A stretch of DNA of 64,000 bases from Drechslerella dactyloides (lineage: Eukaryota > Ascomycota > Orbiliomycetes > Orbiliales > Orbiliaceae). The notes below the pieces were generated by a model, which had not been told where the DNA came from, made no database searches, and was given only the letters and a program-made list of their open reading frames with translations. Of this stretch, positions 1 to 11,727 are shown piece by piece. How positions within the stretch are numbered: position 1 is the first letter of the stretch; each line of letters starts with the position of its first letter. A program made the translations under genes and the position numbers. The stretch spans positions 1,984,001-2,048,000 of the forward strand of contig JAGTWJ010000001.1 of assembly GCA_020064725.1 (NCBI GenBank), in the 5' to 3' direction.

Positions 1-1292
1 GCCGGACTGGAAGATGTTGGAAGAGATCGATTTCAACCGTCTGGGCAAGCTCAATCTCGAGATCGACGATGGAGAGGATGTGGAATCATATGGTTCTCTC
101 TTCTACTACAATAGGTCTTTTGACCGATCTGCTACAAAGGCTACATCAACGCCGTTAGTCATTTTTGACCGAGCGTGGTACAATCCCACCACTTCAGGAG
201 ACCCCATTATCCAGAAGCTCGCAGACAACGACGAAGCTGCTGTTTTTGCTACGGATACCATCCTCTCCACATTGATGTGTGCTCCGAGGTCGCTCTACAG
301 CTGGGACATCGTTATCAACAGAGTTGGAAACAAACTCTTCTTTGACAAGCGCGAAGGTTCTCAGATTGACTTTGCTACCGTCAACGAGAATGCTGCTGAT
401 CCTCCGATGGATGTCAGCGACAGTAGCAAGGAAAACATTAATTCCCCGGGGCGACTGGCCCTGGAGGCTACAGTGCTGAACGCTAACTTTGCTGTGCAAG
501 CGGTCATCGAAGATTCTGGGCATGAACACAAATTTGAACACGAGGATCCATTTTACAATCCACAGCCAAACGAACCCGAGCTCGCACGAAAGGGCTACAA
601 ATATAGACGCTTCGATTTGTCCATCACTGATGACCAACCTCTCCATCTCATCGTGAGGACAGAGGTTGATGCCGTGATGAAGAATCCTGCTTCGGGTGAA
701 AATAATTTTGTTACGATCAAGGCCTTGAATGAGTTTGATGAGAGGGCACAGGGAAGCGGTGGTGCGATGAGCTGGCGCAACAAGCTCCACACTTCTCGTG
801 GCGCAATCGTCGCGACGGAAATGAAGAACAACAGCTGCAAGCTCGCCAAATGGACAACCCAAGCCATCCTGGCTAAGACTGATGTCATGAGAATCGGGTA
901 GGTTTCCGGCTACGGTCCCACGACTCAGATAAGTTTCATACTAATGTGTTGAAGTTTCATCTCTCGCGTAAACCCGAAGGAACGAGAGAAGCATGTCATT
1001 CTCGGTGTTGTGGGTTACAAGCCTCGTGAATTCGCAAACCAGATGAACTTGAGCTTGAGCAATGGATGGGGTATCGTTAGGACTATCATCGATATGTGCA
1101 TGGCCATGCCGGAGGGCAAATACATTTTGGTCAAGGTACGTATGCGGAACATCGAGAACGACGAAGTGACCAGCCGACTAACGGGAATTTCAGGATCCTA
1201 ACAAGCCGGTCATCCGGCTTTACGAGGTTCCTCCGACTTCTTTCGAAGAGGAAGCGGAGGGCGAGCCGGCGGCGGAGGGAGCGGAGGAGTGA
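1..1292 (+). CDS. Eukaryotic translation initiation factor 3 subunit D (5' truncated by window edge)
   Basis: Subunit of the eIF3 complex, which promotes 43S pre-initiation complex assembly in the cytoplasm; eIF3d also has a cap-binding fold in the family. The frame is open from base 2, so the N-terminus (family members are near 560-590 residues) lies outside the window and 391 residues are visible. Exons: 1-897, 955-1135, 1194-1292. Intron 1 has donor GTAGGT and a TACTAAT-like branch site; intron 2 has donor GTACGT and acceptor CAG; phases (2 and 0) join cleanly. Recognisable stretches are LEEIDFNRL at the start, YNRSFDRS, LMCAPRSLYSWDIVI, KYRRFDLS, LNEFDERAQGSGGAMSWRNK and, across intron 1, VILGVVGYKPREFANQMN. 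The end is acidic (EEEAEGEPAAEGAEE), as is usual for the subunit. Identification is from recalled family sequence and is secure; the missing N-terminus is only a window effect. Confidence 0.95.
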
Positions 1293-1948
1293 GCAACCGG
1301 GCGTTGGGGACGGATTATAGAAAACTGAGGGGTAAATCGATCCTCTAATCTGATATCTCTCACACACTCTCTCCCTCAAACCCCCACCACTGATTCAAGC
1401 GACCCGCATATATGCACATGTACGGTACAGCAGTAGCGTTCCCTCTTCTTCCCGTATGCCTGTGCGATCGTACAAATCCGGATCGACATTCCTCACTTTT
1501 CTCTGTTCCTTGTTCCTTAGCTTAGAAGCGGTCCGCTGTCGGCGCTTGCCCCTCCAATATAATGCGATCGAGATTCACACACTATCCTCATCGATCTGAA
1601 AAGCCCGAGAATCGCCTCTTTGGTCCAGTGCTAGCCATGCAGCCAACCGCGACTTGGTTTGCCAAAAGAGAAAAAAGAGAGGGATCGGGCAAGCCAAGGA
1701 GGAGGACATAAGAAAGTTTCGTTTCCGTCCCTCCCCCCCCAACCTCATAATATATATAATAGCCTCGCCTCGCTCCACCTGAAAATATCGCTCCGAGTTT
1801 TACCCAAATTTTCTCGCCGGCTCCCAGAAAACAAAAGGCTATTCCCCAACATCTCATCCTCCTCTCTCCCTCCCTCTTCTCCGGTTCCCACCTTCCCCTT
1901 AGCAGACGAGTCCAAACAGGCCTGGCGAGAACATCCTCGGCTCCGACC

Positions 1949-3544
1949 ATGAGTGACCCGCTGGACAACGGGCAAGACTTTTGGATATTCGGTTATGGGT
2001 AAACAGCCAATCCTTTTTGTTTTCTGACCTCTTCTTCGGCGCCCGCCTCATCCAGTCCCTTGGGATTTTCCTGAAGAAATCTCATACCTCCCGCACAGCT
2101 TCTGTTCGCTTAGGCGTCATCATGCATGGCCGAGGCGCACTCGCCCGCCCAGCTTCAAGCAGTCAGTCACTAACGACTGCGGCTCCAAAATAGAAGTTTG
2201 ATATGGAAACCTCCACCAACATTTGGTCAGTGGCCATCGACGTGAACCTTTTACTCCCCGGACGTTTGGCCGCACATGACAGTGCGGTCACGCAGGGACC
2301 GACTGCTGCTGTTTCTGCCGAAAAATTCGCGTAGAATACGAACTGCGAGCAGAAAAATCTTCCCTGCGAAAACCTTCACGGGAACAACCGCAACCACAAA
2401 CCACAATTTCCGTCCGTTCCGTCAACCACAAAGAAATCAGGCTTACCACTCTCTCGTGTCTCAAAAGGACACGCCTTCCGCTGATACAGTCCGTCGCGTA
2501 CCTTGTTACATAAAACGGGGTTACATCCGCAGATTTTGGCAGGTACTTTAGCATCCAAAAACCTTATACCAACATCCCAGAACCCAGATGTCTCGGGACA
2601 TTTCCTTTCGTTCCTTCTCGTAACCCTTCCGGCTCCATGGCTCGTCGTTGAGATGGACGATATGTACCCAAGTTTTTGACTTTCTGACCGCGGGACCTTT
2701 CCCATGGACGGCGTCGGGTATCCAATAGGCTAGGTGAGTGAGATATCGAAGCATTGTCCGGAAGACCGGAATGCATGACCCTGCAGGTGCATCTATAGCA
2801 TCGGCCGCTTCCGTCACCGATAAGCTAACGTGACTCGATATCGATAGCGAAGACCATCGCGGGACGCCGGAGGCTCCTGGCCGCGTTGTCACCCTCATTG
2901 AACACGAGACTAGCGAGCCAGTATGGGGCGCTGCATATCTCATCGCACCCTCGGAGGTCAGTGAACACACCTCATTGGTCCGAACCCCTAGACAGAGCCC
3001 GTCCGTGTCTGTCCGGATGTTTTTGTCCTGTCCTCACGATGCATGCCTGCGTGCCTTGCGAGGAGCAGCACGTACGCGTGTTCCAGCCCGTCTACCCCCG
3101 TCTCGGATCCTGTCGTATTGAACCCACACACGCGGGCAACCTCTGCGCCGCCGTCTCTCTCTCTCCTAGGTGGAACGAATAAAGGCATATCTTGACCTCC
3201 GCGAGATCAACGGCTACACCATTCACCGTCACCCGGTTCACCACAACCTCCCGCCGGGCGAGGCCGCAGACGTGCCGAACCCCATCCCGGCTATTCTGTA
3301 CATTGGCACGCCGGACAATCCTCAGTTCGTCGGTCCTCCCGAGTCTGCTCGCGCACTCGCGCAACACATCCTCGCCTCTCGAGGGCCCTCTGGCGAGAAC
3401 AAGGAGTACCTGTACAACCTGTACACAGCACTGGAACACCTGGACGCGGATGCCCACGACGCCCACGTCAGTGAGCTTGCGATGCTGGCCGCCGAAATCG
3501 AGGTCGTACCCTTGGAGAAGCCGAAGCCGAGCGTGACGAGATAA
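1949..3544 (+). CDS. ChaC-like glutathione-specific gamma-glutamylcyclotransferase with a 5-nt microexon
   Basis: Predicted to cleave glutathione to 5-oxoproline and Cys-Gly in the cytosol (ChaC/GCG family). Six exons give 207 residues: 1949-1998, 2194-2225, 2490-2542, 2729-2733, 2848-2956, 3170-3544. The start is the ATG giving MSDPLDNGQDFWIFGYG. Family marks: YGSLIWKP (residues 16-23, substrate-binding loop), RRFWQASEDHRGTPEAPGR (41-59), and REINGY with the likely catalytic Glu95. The 5-nt exon GCTAG is needed: exon 3 ends after FWQ in phase 0 and exon 5 starts in phase 2, and adding GCT+AG restores FWQ-A-S-EDHRG, the family spacing. The microexon is flanked by CAATAG and by a strong GTGAGT donor; the following intron has a GCTAACG branch site. 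Residue 28 is Val where I recall Asp in relatives. It lies 656 bp downstream of eIF3d on the same strand. Confidence 0.9.
2729..2733 (+). other. Five-nucleotide microexon of the ChaC-like gene
   Basis: Bases GCTAG lie between acceptor CCAATAG and donor GTGAGTGAG. They supply Ala46 and two bases of Ser47, joining FWQ (exon ending 2542) to EDHRG (exon starting 2848). Without them the flanking exons are out of phase, and the frame of EDHRG meets a TGA just upstream, so a direct splice at the visible sites cannot give the family motif. Confidence 0.8.
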
Positions 3545-3830
3545 CAGTCCAGATCCAGATCAGCTTCGGATGCACCTCATTCGGGCGAAGCCAATAGGAT
3601 ATCGCTGGCATAACGCGGACCAGTCGAAGTAAAGTGGTAATTATAGACATATATCCCGGCCGAACGGAAGACTTCTTGCGAAAAATCTATCGGTAATATT
3701 CGCCTGCTAGAATCCCAGGAAAAGCCAGAAAATAACAAATCAGCAACATCCATTTCTTTGAGTATCACCTTCCAGGAAAGAGAGAAGACCAGAAGAAAAA
3801 AAAGACACAAGAAAAAAAACAAGATCCTGT

Positions 3831-3861
3831 TTGATGAGGCCCGCTCCGCTCGAGGCACTGT
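3831..3861. repeat. 31-bp direct repeat, copy 1
   Basis: Identical over 31 bases to 4054-4084, beginning TTGATGAGGC and ending GGCACTGT; flanking bases differ. The spacing between copies is 223 bp. The GC-rich core stands out from A-rich surroundings. Confidence 0.85.
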
Positions 3862-4053
3862 ATCAGAAAACGTTTGATCGTCCCGTCCCTTACGTACGCA
3901 CGCTTCCTGCAAAAAAGACCAATCCTAGAAAGAGCAATCGCAGTTGCAAAGAATCAGAAAACAAAAAGAAAGAAACAAGAACCAAGCACACACCCACACA
4001 TCCCGGGAAGGGCTCGCCATAGCTTCCCTTGTTTATAGATCAGAATGCGCATG

Positions 4054-4084
4054 TTGATGAGGCCCGCTCCGCTCGAGGCACTGT
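4054..4084. repeat. 31-bp direct repeat, copy 2
   Basis: Second copy of the 31-base word at 3831-3861. The repeat contains TGATGA, which resembles a C-box core of box C/D snoRNAs, but I find no convincing D box (CTGA) close downstream of either copy, so no RNA gene is called. Confidence 0.85.
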
Positions 4085-5309
4085 GCATACTCTCTAATGA
4101 AAACCCACAAAGACAAGGACAGTTAACCTTTTCCATTTTCACAAGAAGACTATCTCAAAAAAGAAAGAAAAAACAGAAAAAGAGAGCTTCGCTCACTCAC
4201 ATTTACAGTACACACACAAGACAGAAAGAAACTATTTACAGAAGCTTTGCGAGTCCTTCCCTTGAAATGTAAGTCTAAAGTCGACGTACGATAATATCGT
4301 TTGCGATTGTCGAGAGGGCTTGGCGAGACGATGTCCGATGGATAGCCAGCCGATATCAATATCGATTTATCGTTCCGTGGAGCGCTCGAGCGCTCGCCTA
4401 GCGCTATAGCGAAACGCCCATCCGAGACATGACATCTATATCGCAAGGTTAGCCGATTATATTGATAGTTGACAAGCATCACTGGTAGATAGGACCTCAC
4501 CGCTACACCCAATCACGCTCTATCTGTGGCCACTGATCATTGCGATAAGCCTGCACTATACCAACACTCGTCTAGTTGATCATAAGCACTCCTCACCTTG
4601 CAATAGTCACGAGTCGAGTTCGAGTTTGCTCTTTCTACGGGCGTTTGCTCCTCGTAACAGCGCGTCGGCACATCAGCAGCCTGAGAAGGGGATGGAAGAA
4701 GAAAAGAGAATGCATTTTGAAGCTTTAAAGGTGCATTAAGTGGACATATTCGAAGGAAAGGGGTAAAAACGCGTATTGTCTTGTCACAAAACCCGCCGTT
4801 TATATCTCTTTTGCAATTATGCACCATCGCCGCCCCGAACAAAAAACGCAGGATTTCGAAAAATTTGCAGATGGCCACCCAATGTTTTTTTGTTGCCCTT
4901 GGTATTAAAAGGAGACTGCATGCAGGAAGATTTAAGGAAACAGGAGAAGCTCGGTTGAGGAAGAAGAGAATAATTCATGGTGGGAGAGACCTGAAAAAAG
5001 AGGAAAAAGAGTACATGAGGAGGATTTTACGAAAAGAAGATATCCAACCCAAAAGAAAAAAAAAAGGAAACAGTACAGGATCGAGACGTATGCGGAGAAA
5101 AGCTTTGATACAATCCAAGCAGACCCCGAAGTACCCCGTCCTTTGTTCCAGTCCTGAAGAACGTACACGCTCGCCTGGAGATGGCTCAAAAGGAAGAGTG
5201 ATCCAGCAGATAGTTTGGATGACGACAGAATGCAGGGAAGAAAGGCGTTTATACAGGTAGGAGGTTGGGATTCGTAAATCGTATCATTAGACGAGTTTCG
5301 AATTCGCAT

Positions 5310-6296
5310 TTAGAACCCAGTACCTGCTCCAGTTGCAACTGAAATCAGCGGATGATCCCTCAAGGTTCCCTAACTGACGCTCGAGCCTCCCAGAGGAATA
5401 TATGTCACTTACCGCCGTATCCAGCGCCGGAATATCCGTATCCCTGCTGTCCTTGTTGGGGATAGCCACCTACAACCCATATATACGTAAGTCTGTGATC
5501 CATCGCAGGATGACGAAGCCAGGAAAGTGTTGACTGACCACCCCATCCGCCAGGTCCACCGCTGCCTCCATACTGCATTGCAGCCTGTCCTCCACCCTGG
5601 CCGACTTTGCTAGAGGCTTTGTCCACGCGAATGACTCGCCCATCGAATCTAGATGAAAGTTGCGCTGTCTTAGCTGTCTTCGTTCGTTTCGCCAAACCGA
5701 GTGGGGAGCTATTGCAGCCTCTGGAGCTAGGCCACACTACCGCCGAAACCAAACCAAAAAACACAGACTCGTCCGGAAAGCGGGTCAAAACTCACTCAGT
5801 GTTGTTCATGGCACCCATCGCGTTGGTGGCATCGGCCTCGTTTGTGAATCGAACGAAGCCAAAGCCACGCGATCGTCCCGTATCTCGGTCCTTGACGACG
5901 ACCTGGAGTTTGAGGCCGAAAAAAAGCGAGCCAGCTGATTAGTATCAACAAGGGTTTAGGCCGGAGCCGAGAGAACAGAGAAACACGAAGAGGCAAAGCA
6001 GATTTTTGCGTTTCGGTGAACAGGCAAACTTACCGCCTCCTCGACGGGACCGAATTCTTCGAACTTCTGGCGGAGGGTCTGATCATCTGTGTGCCAGGCA
6101 AGGCCGCTGTGTCGTCGCCATCGGTGAACACGAGAGAGAAGACACCGGAAGAGTTAGAGAGATGAAGTCACGAGAGAGGGAGAGGGAGAGAGCAGCCGGT
6201 TTTGAAGCTGTTGTGGCGAACCCCAAAGGGTTCGGAACAGGGTAAAACCGGCAGGGAGATAAACTGCAAAACTTACCCGACAAAGAGCTTGGACAT
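5310..6296 (-). CDS. Glycine-rich RNA-binding protein with one RRM
   Basis: Small RNA-binding protein of 126 residues, expected to bind single-stranded RNA in nucleus or cytoplasm. Exons on the minus strand: 6277-6296, 6034-6106, 5796-5902, 5539-5648, 5413-5469, 5310-5323. All introns have GT...AG ends with donors GTAAGT, GTAAGT, GTGAGT, GTCAGT and GTAAGT. The RRM spans about residues 3-80: RNP2 is KLFVGGL (3-9), followed by AWHTDDQTLRQKFEEFG, and RNP1 is RGFGFVRF. The tail is Gly/Tyr/Gln-rich (YGGSGGPGGWGGGYPQQGQQGYGYSGAGYGG), typical of cold- or stress-responsive glycine-rich RNA-binding proteins. The first exon (20 nt) and last exon (14 nt) are very short. Which paralogue this is cannot be told from sequence alone. 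Confidence 0.92.
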
Positions 6297-8100
6297 GATT
6301 GCTAGCTGCGAATGATAAGAGCGATAAAAACGTGACTGGAGAAGCAACTACAACGCCTTAGACGATCGACTTTGACAACGGACAAGAAGGAGGATGAGAG
6401 AGAGGATGGGGGGTTGGTGAAAGAACCGGCTGTTCCACGGTGTTCTGCTCCGAGGGATAGAGCAGCAACAGCGATGGAAGCGGGCAGAGAGCTGGCCTTA
6501 TGACAGGGACTGTCTGCAGGCTGGCCGACAGGGCAGGCCAGGACCTACGGGGTGTTTTTTTTGTGTGTGGAATGGTGTTCTCCCACGACTATGCTCTTTT
6601 GCAGGAAGTCACAAAGACGAAGGAGAGGCACCAAGAGGAGGGCGAGCAGGACAGGATGGAGCTAGCGACAGGACAGGACACCTGCACCTGCACTTGCAGA
6701 CTTGCAGACTCACAGACTTGCACTTGTACGGTCTTGCCCGGGTGGTACCTTTTTCCCGCCGTGTGCAAGCTGCTTAGTCTGGGAAGTCCCATGGCCCTCC
6801 TCACGGGGCGGATTTCGATGGACCGGTATGGGATTTTCTTGCTTACCTACTTTGTGGGATTCCCTGACGGAGCGATGATTGCCCAGGCAGACGGGAGAGC
6901 TTGCTGACTGACTAACTAACCGGCTATTACTACGATGGCGAGCTGGCTGGTTAGCTGGCTGACCGACTGACCCGGCCACTGACTTACTGACCGAGCAGGG
7001 GGGAGTTTATAGATGCAGGAGGGGATACCGGCGTTCGCGAAGAGGAGACAAACTTGGAGAAGAGGGGTGGGGACCGAAGGTGCAGATGGAGGAGGAGGGA
7101 TGATGGATGGAGGGATGGGTTCTGGAGGTGCGGGATACCTGGAGTGGACAGGCGGGGTGTTCGGCCCTGCCAGCTGCTGGACGGCGGACAAAGAACGTCG
7201 GCGGCAACGCTTTTGACGCTGCTTCTGTTTTCTTTCTTTTTCGTGTGCTGCTCAGCGCTGGTCGAATGCTGTGCTGCTCTCCTGCTCTTCTCTTCTCTGG
7301 GAGTCTCTCTGGATCTTCCGCCCTCTTCGATTCGAATTCTCTCCGGTCCTTTCTCGTTCGAACCGGATCTGATCTCAGCGCGCGGACACTCGTCCTATGT
7401 GGCTCCTTCTCGACGAGCTGGCCACTTCGACCTTCTCTAGAGAATGCTATTAAGGTTTTTGCGACCTTCCCTTTCGTCGACTTTACCGAACGGAGTTCCT
7501 GGTAAGAGCCAAAGGCCTTCAAAAGGTGGGTGTGCGTGAGGACGGAGAAGGGGGAAGACAGCCGCGCCTTTTTATTTTATTTTTTTTAATTTTATTTTTT
7601 CTCCTCGATGGTTTCTATTTTATCGTTCTGGATTATATGCGAAAGGCTTTTCTATCTTTTGATTTCGATCGCAGGAGAAGAGCCGCTTTGGAGAGCGATA
7701 TCGAGGCGAGCAAGACGGACAGTGTGTACAGGCGGACTCGTGCCCGTTTTCTACTCCTACAACAGACTTCTGACCGGACGGGACGGACAACCTTGATCGG
7801 GCCTGGAGGCTTCACGCCGGGGTCAGATGAGAGACTATATTCAGTCAGCAGCTGCGGCAAGGCAATCTTTGGACTCCCATTGGTGTCGGGGAATGAATCA
7901 AAAGGACACAAGATATATTTGGTACGTTAGAACGGGTATTCAAAGCGGAATGGCCGTGACTTTCAGATCCCCCCAATTGCATATATCAATCAAATCAAAG
8001 GAGCAAAAGGTAGACAGATAGTGTGCGCGAGAGTGAGCGAGCTGCCGGGCTCGGGCTCGGGGACCCAGGCTAGCTAGGTCCAGCTAAGCTAGCTTCCCTA

Positions 8101-8130
8101 GCTCAGCTAGTCGCAGCTCAGCTAGTCGCA
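8101..8130. repeat. Tandem 15-bp repeat, two copies
   Basis: The unit GCTCAGCTAGTCGCA occurs twice head to tail within a longer stretch full of AGCT and GCTAGC words (8070-8135). No function can be assigned. Confidence 0.85.
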
Positions 8131-8245
8131 GCTCCGCAGAAGAAGCAGCCGCGGCGGATGTTGGCTGCGTCCTGCGAGGCTTCCGTATAACAGCTGGGCG
8201 GTCAATCATCCTACTGTATCTTCCGGGGCTCTGATATCAATCGAC

Positions 8246-8266
8246 TTTTTTTTTTTTTTTTTTTTT
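8246..8266. repeat. T21 homopolymer tract
   Basis: Twenty-one consecutive T on the plus strand. An A20 tract follows about 560 bp later (8826-8845). I see no target-site duplication or coding remnant marking a retroelement. Confidence 0.9.
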
Positions 8267-8825
8267 GGATCGCAAGCTACGTATAGCGCACCTCTATACT
8301 GTTCGAACCGGCTCCTATCGACCTTGCGTCCTGGTTGCTTTTTCTTATTCCTTTCCGTTGGTGTTCTTTCCCTTTTAATTTCTTTTCTTTCCTCGCTTGG
8401 TCTTCCGCTGATTCTGCTTTGCCCATTTGTACCTCTCGCTGCTGGGCCCTCTTCGAGTATTTTGGCCCTTCCCCCGACTGCATTCGCAATTCCTGAGCCC
8501 ATTACCCGGCTCGCTCATGCCAGAAGCTTTGAGGAGTCGGTCCTGCTTCAGTTCCTGCAAGTCCAAGGGCAGAAAAGCCAATGATATCTAGAGGTAGAGC
8601 GCAAGCTAATCGTGGACAACACTCTAGCGCAATGCCAAACTCGAGGTTCGGTCCTTGCAACCCCAACTAAGGAGCCTAGCGGGTCGTCCTGCTGGCCAGC
8701 TTCTATTGGGCGTACCCGCCGCTGATGCTTTATTGTTCGCGGTACGTACCCCATTTCTGACGACCTTGGCCTGCGCAGCTGCGGGCAATCCTTGCTCCAG
8801 CGAAAAAAAAATCATACGGTACTTG

Positions 8826-8845
8826 AAAAAAAAAAAAAAAAAAAA
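8826..8845. repeat. A20 homopolymer tract
   Basis: Twenty consecutive A on the plus strand, in non-coding sequence. Confidence 0.9.
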
Positions 8846-9655
8846 CGATGAAAGAAATTTCCAATCATCGGAGGGGTAAACGAGAAAATGCGAGTGCAAA
8901 ATGCAGGCCGAAAGGTACCATTGACAGATGCACCTGACCTCGAAAGGAAAAGCACGAAAAATGGTTATACGCACATTGAGAAGTATTTTATTGTATATTC
9001 GTTTTTTTCTTTGCCTCAATCTCCCCACGGAACCGGGCGGAATTACGCTGGGGGCAGCTTGGAAAGCAGAATCTGCGACTAACGTATAGCCTGACGAGCG
9101 CTCGCGAGTACGACGGCGGAGAAGAGCCTCGAGTTTGCGCAAAGCGGCAGAGGCAAGACGATCGAAGAGGCGACGGCGGCGGGGTAAAATAAAAAGAGGA
9201 CCCGGGCTGGGTGGTCCAGGGTTATTTGTGTGCTGCTCGCAAAGGAAGGAATCCGAGTCTTCGGTCCGCTACTGGAGGTTGTGGCACTCAAATGGAGGGG
9301 CTGTCACGTCGTTTTTATGGTGCAAGTGGGCATGTGTTCAGGAACTCACATACCCGATCTCCTCGCTTTAAGAGCGGCAGTCTCCTTTTTCCTCAGGTCC
9401 CTGCCGATTCAACGTGCCCAGCATGCGCAACCATTCTCTCGAGAATATCATTCCTTTTATCCCTTTGTTTTTTTTTTTCTTTTCACTCTGCTCTCCTCAA
9501 TCCGTTTTTTTTTTCTTTTTTCCTACTACCTCTCGACCAACCCTACATCTTCTTGACCCACAAACTTTTTCAACTACAATTCTAGGTTTTGTGTGGTTTT
9601 TCTGCGCAGGTTTTGTTTTTTCTTCGCTCTCGATAACCATGAAAATATTTGAGAA

Positions 9656-9970
9656 CTACTCTAGGGTGGTCCCGATAAGGTCTATAAGGTTCAAATTTGC
9701 TAACGCAACAAGGAACAGGTTCTTTTCTCTCCTCGTCATGAGGGCGAGCGCCGAAGGAGCTGTCTCATGTTCAAACTTGATCGTATCGATGACCTCCAAC
9801 GCTAATCGGTCCTTCATTATCTCTAGTTCACGCCATTGTCTCTCCGGAGAAGGCTCCAAATCAACCATTTGTGCATTCATTTTACTCACCGGCCATTCTC
9901 GGGCAACATCCTCAGCTGACGAGCCGTGGGAGGAATTCAACCTTGCTTCTTCATATCGTTGCGGTTTCAC
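9656..9970 (-). CDS. Possible exon of an unrecognised protein (about 104 codons)
   Basis: An open frame whose composition looks more protein-like than its surroundings: charged and helical, with EREW/RELEIMKDRLALEVID-like segments and a C-terminal RREKNLFLVALANLNLIDL. No ATG opens the frame at its 5' end, which starts just after an in-frame TGA. It could be a terminal exon entered through an acceptor near 9972-9975, or an ATG inside the frame could be used. No family is recognised and I cannot build a confident upstream exon. It may equally be chance. Confidence 0.3.
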   Translation of the reverse strand: MKPQRYEEARLNSSHGSSAEDVAREWPVSKMNAQMVDLEPSPERQWRELEIMKDRLALEVIDTIKFEHETAPSALALMTRREKNLFLVALANLNLIDLIGTTLE

Positions 9971-11532
9971 TCAGCCCTGGTAAGAAGATCTGAATGTCTG
10001 GATGTATGCGACTAATTATCAAGCTTAACTATCTCCGGCGATTTCATCGACAGCGATGTCGAGATACCCTGCTCAGGAAAAAGGACTAGACTAGGGCACG
10101 GCGTCCAATAACATTGCTAATCTTTCTCTCCTAGATGACGTACTTGCTAGCGCAAGAGAATGGTGGGGACTCGAGCATCTTGAATGAAAAATTCTGGATG
10201 TTGTATCTGTCCGAGCAGAGCTAAAGAAGGACTTCCTCCCAATTGACAGCATGCATGCACCTGGTTCTCTTTTGCTTTGACTCGATTAGGTATATTATCT
10301 CACCAGTCTGGGCCATAACGTGCAGTTCTCGCCCCTGCAAGATAAAAATACCCCCCCTCTTCCACTGAGCAGACGAGAGGAAAGAGCAAAAAAGAAAGGG
10401 AATGATGAAAGAGTGGCAGCAGCAAAGACGGAGAACAAGCCGAAGAAACTTAATTCACTAGTCCCACCAGAATGCCAACCATCTGATTTCATGCATGAGT
10501 GATGTGGACTCTTCTAGCTTCAGAAAAGCCTCGCTCAGAGCTCAAGGCACGAAAAAAACCATGCCTGCACCAACATTAGCTGCATGTTACTTGCCTAGCT
10601 TTCGGACTTATGCACGCTAGAAAACTTGCATTGGTTGCGGATAAGTCACCTGACACACCAAAATTAATGTCTTCCAGCCAATGACCACTGCGATGGGATG
10701 AGGTTGACGGTGAAAAAGTGGATCGAAGCCTTGCATTTCTTCTTTTCTTTTCCTTCGTCGAGTCGCTTATTCCCGGTTTCTAATTCAAGGAAAGCTCCAA
10801 GTTGCAAGACAACTGTGGGCCGCCAGTGTTCGTAATATCCTATGCTTTCGAGCTAAGTCTATAGACTCTAGGCCCCGAGGAGCGTAGTCGACCCCTCGGC
10901 CGGTCTGCCAGGGTATTTTGGTGGCCACACCGTTGATGGGGAAGGGAGGTCTTCGCCACTGCAGGCTGTATTGTGTAATTACATGTTCCAGTACCGCATT
11001 TCCATTAGCTCATGCTCCCCTTCTCTCCTTGTCCTCCTCCTTCTCACATGGCTATTCAAGCTTGCATGATGCCACACCCCCCATCTGGCTCGAATCATTA
11101 TCATCCATCCTCCACAACCAACTTGCAACAAGATCCCAGTACCACAAATCGTGGAACATCTAGACCGAGGCTTCTAAGCCGACGGTGGTACGTCCCGGTC
11201 TCTCCTCTCTCTTTCTTCTCCCGGCATGCCGTTCAGCCGGTCACGATACACAATCGATATCCACCACCGGTGGAGCTGAGTGTCTCAAGCCCCTCCAGCC
11301 CTCGCACTGGATACGCCTTCTTCCTCCCTTTTGGAGTTTCTCATGGCTTTTTGCATTGTGCGTTCCGCAACCTCGAATTCGGCCGATCCTTCCAATCCGG
11401 ACAAGCAATCTCGATCCGGCCGGCCGGAAGAGCAGCCAGCTTCTCGAATGAAAATGCGGAAGTATAACCGCTCGGTTCTCCCGTCTCCGTCCAAGGGACT
11501 GGGTCCGGGCACAGAAACTGATTTAAAGATCG

Positions 11533-11550
11533 CATCCATCCATCCATCCA
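11533..11550. repeat. ATCC tetranucleotide repeat
   Basis: About four copies of ATCC in non-coding sequence, 180 bp before the CCAAT-pentamer array. Confidence 0.8.
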
Positions 11551-11727
11551 GGCTTCCTAATTAATCGATCTATTCTCACACTGATTCATAAAATTTCCCT
11601 GATATCACACCAGATCTGAGACCCTTAGGCTTGTGAGGCGGCCCAGCTGCGACGACCACCCAAGCAGTCCCGCCAGGGCCGTACACCCATTCCTGAAAGC
11701 CCTCCCTCCCTTGCTTGCAATCAAGTT

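Larger units (their letters stand above)
3545..5309. other. Intergenic, convergent ends of the ChaC-like and RRM genes
   Basis: No gene is recognisable. The stretch is A-rich in parts and holds two identical 31-bp direct repeats (3831-3861 and 4054-4084). Open frames here are short, lysine-rich and reflect A-rich sequence. It must contain the 3' ends of both neighbouring transcripts. Confidence 0.6.
6297..9655. other. Gene-poor region upstream of the RRM gene
   Basis: It contains the promoter and leader of the RRM gene, then about 2 kb with no recognisable coding sequence. It holds CTGACTGA- and CTTGCAG-type imperfect repeats (6690-6990), a tandem 15-bp repeat (8101-8130), a T21 tract (8246-8266) and an A20 tract (8826-8845). 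Open frames are pyrimidine-driven (Phe/Ser/Leu-rich) or Arg-rich and I do not call them. Confidence 0.55.

Noticed and set aside
3831..4084. Hammerhead ribozyme or box C/D snoRNA at the 31-bp repeats
   Set aside because: The words contain TGATGA(G) but no GAAA in the needed place for a hammerhead core and no nearby D box with terminal stem.
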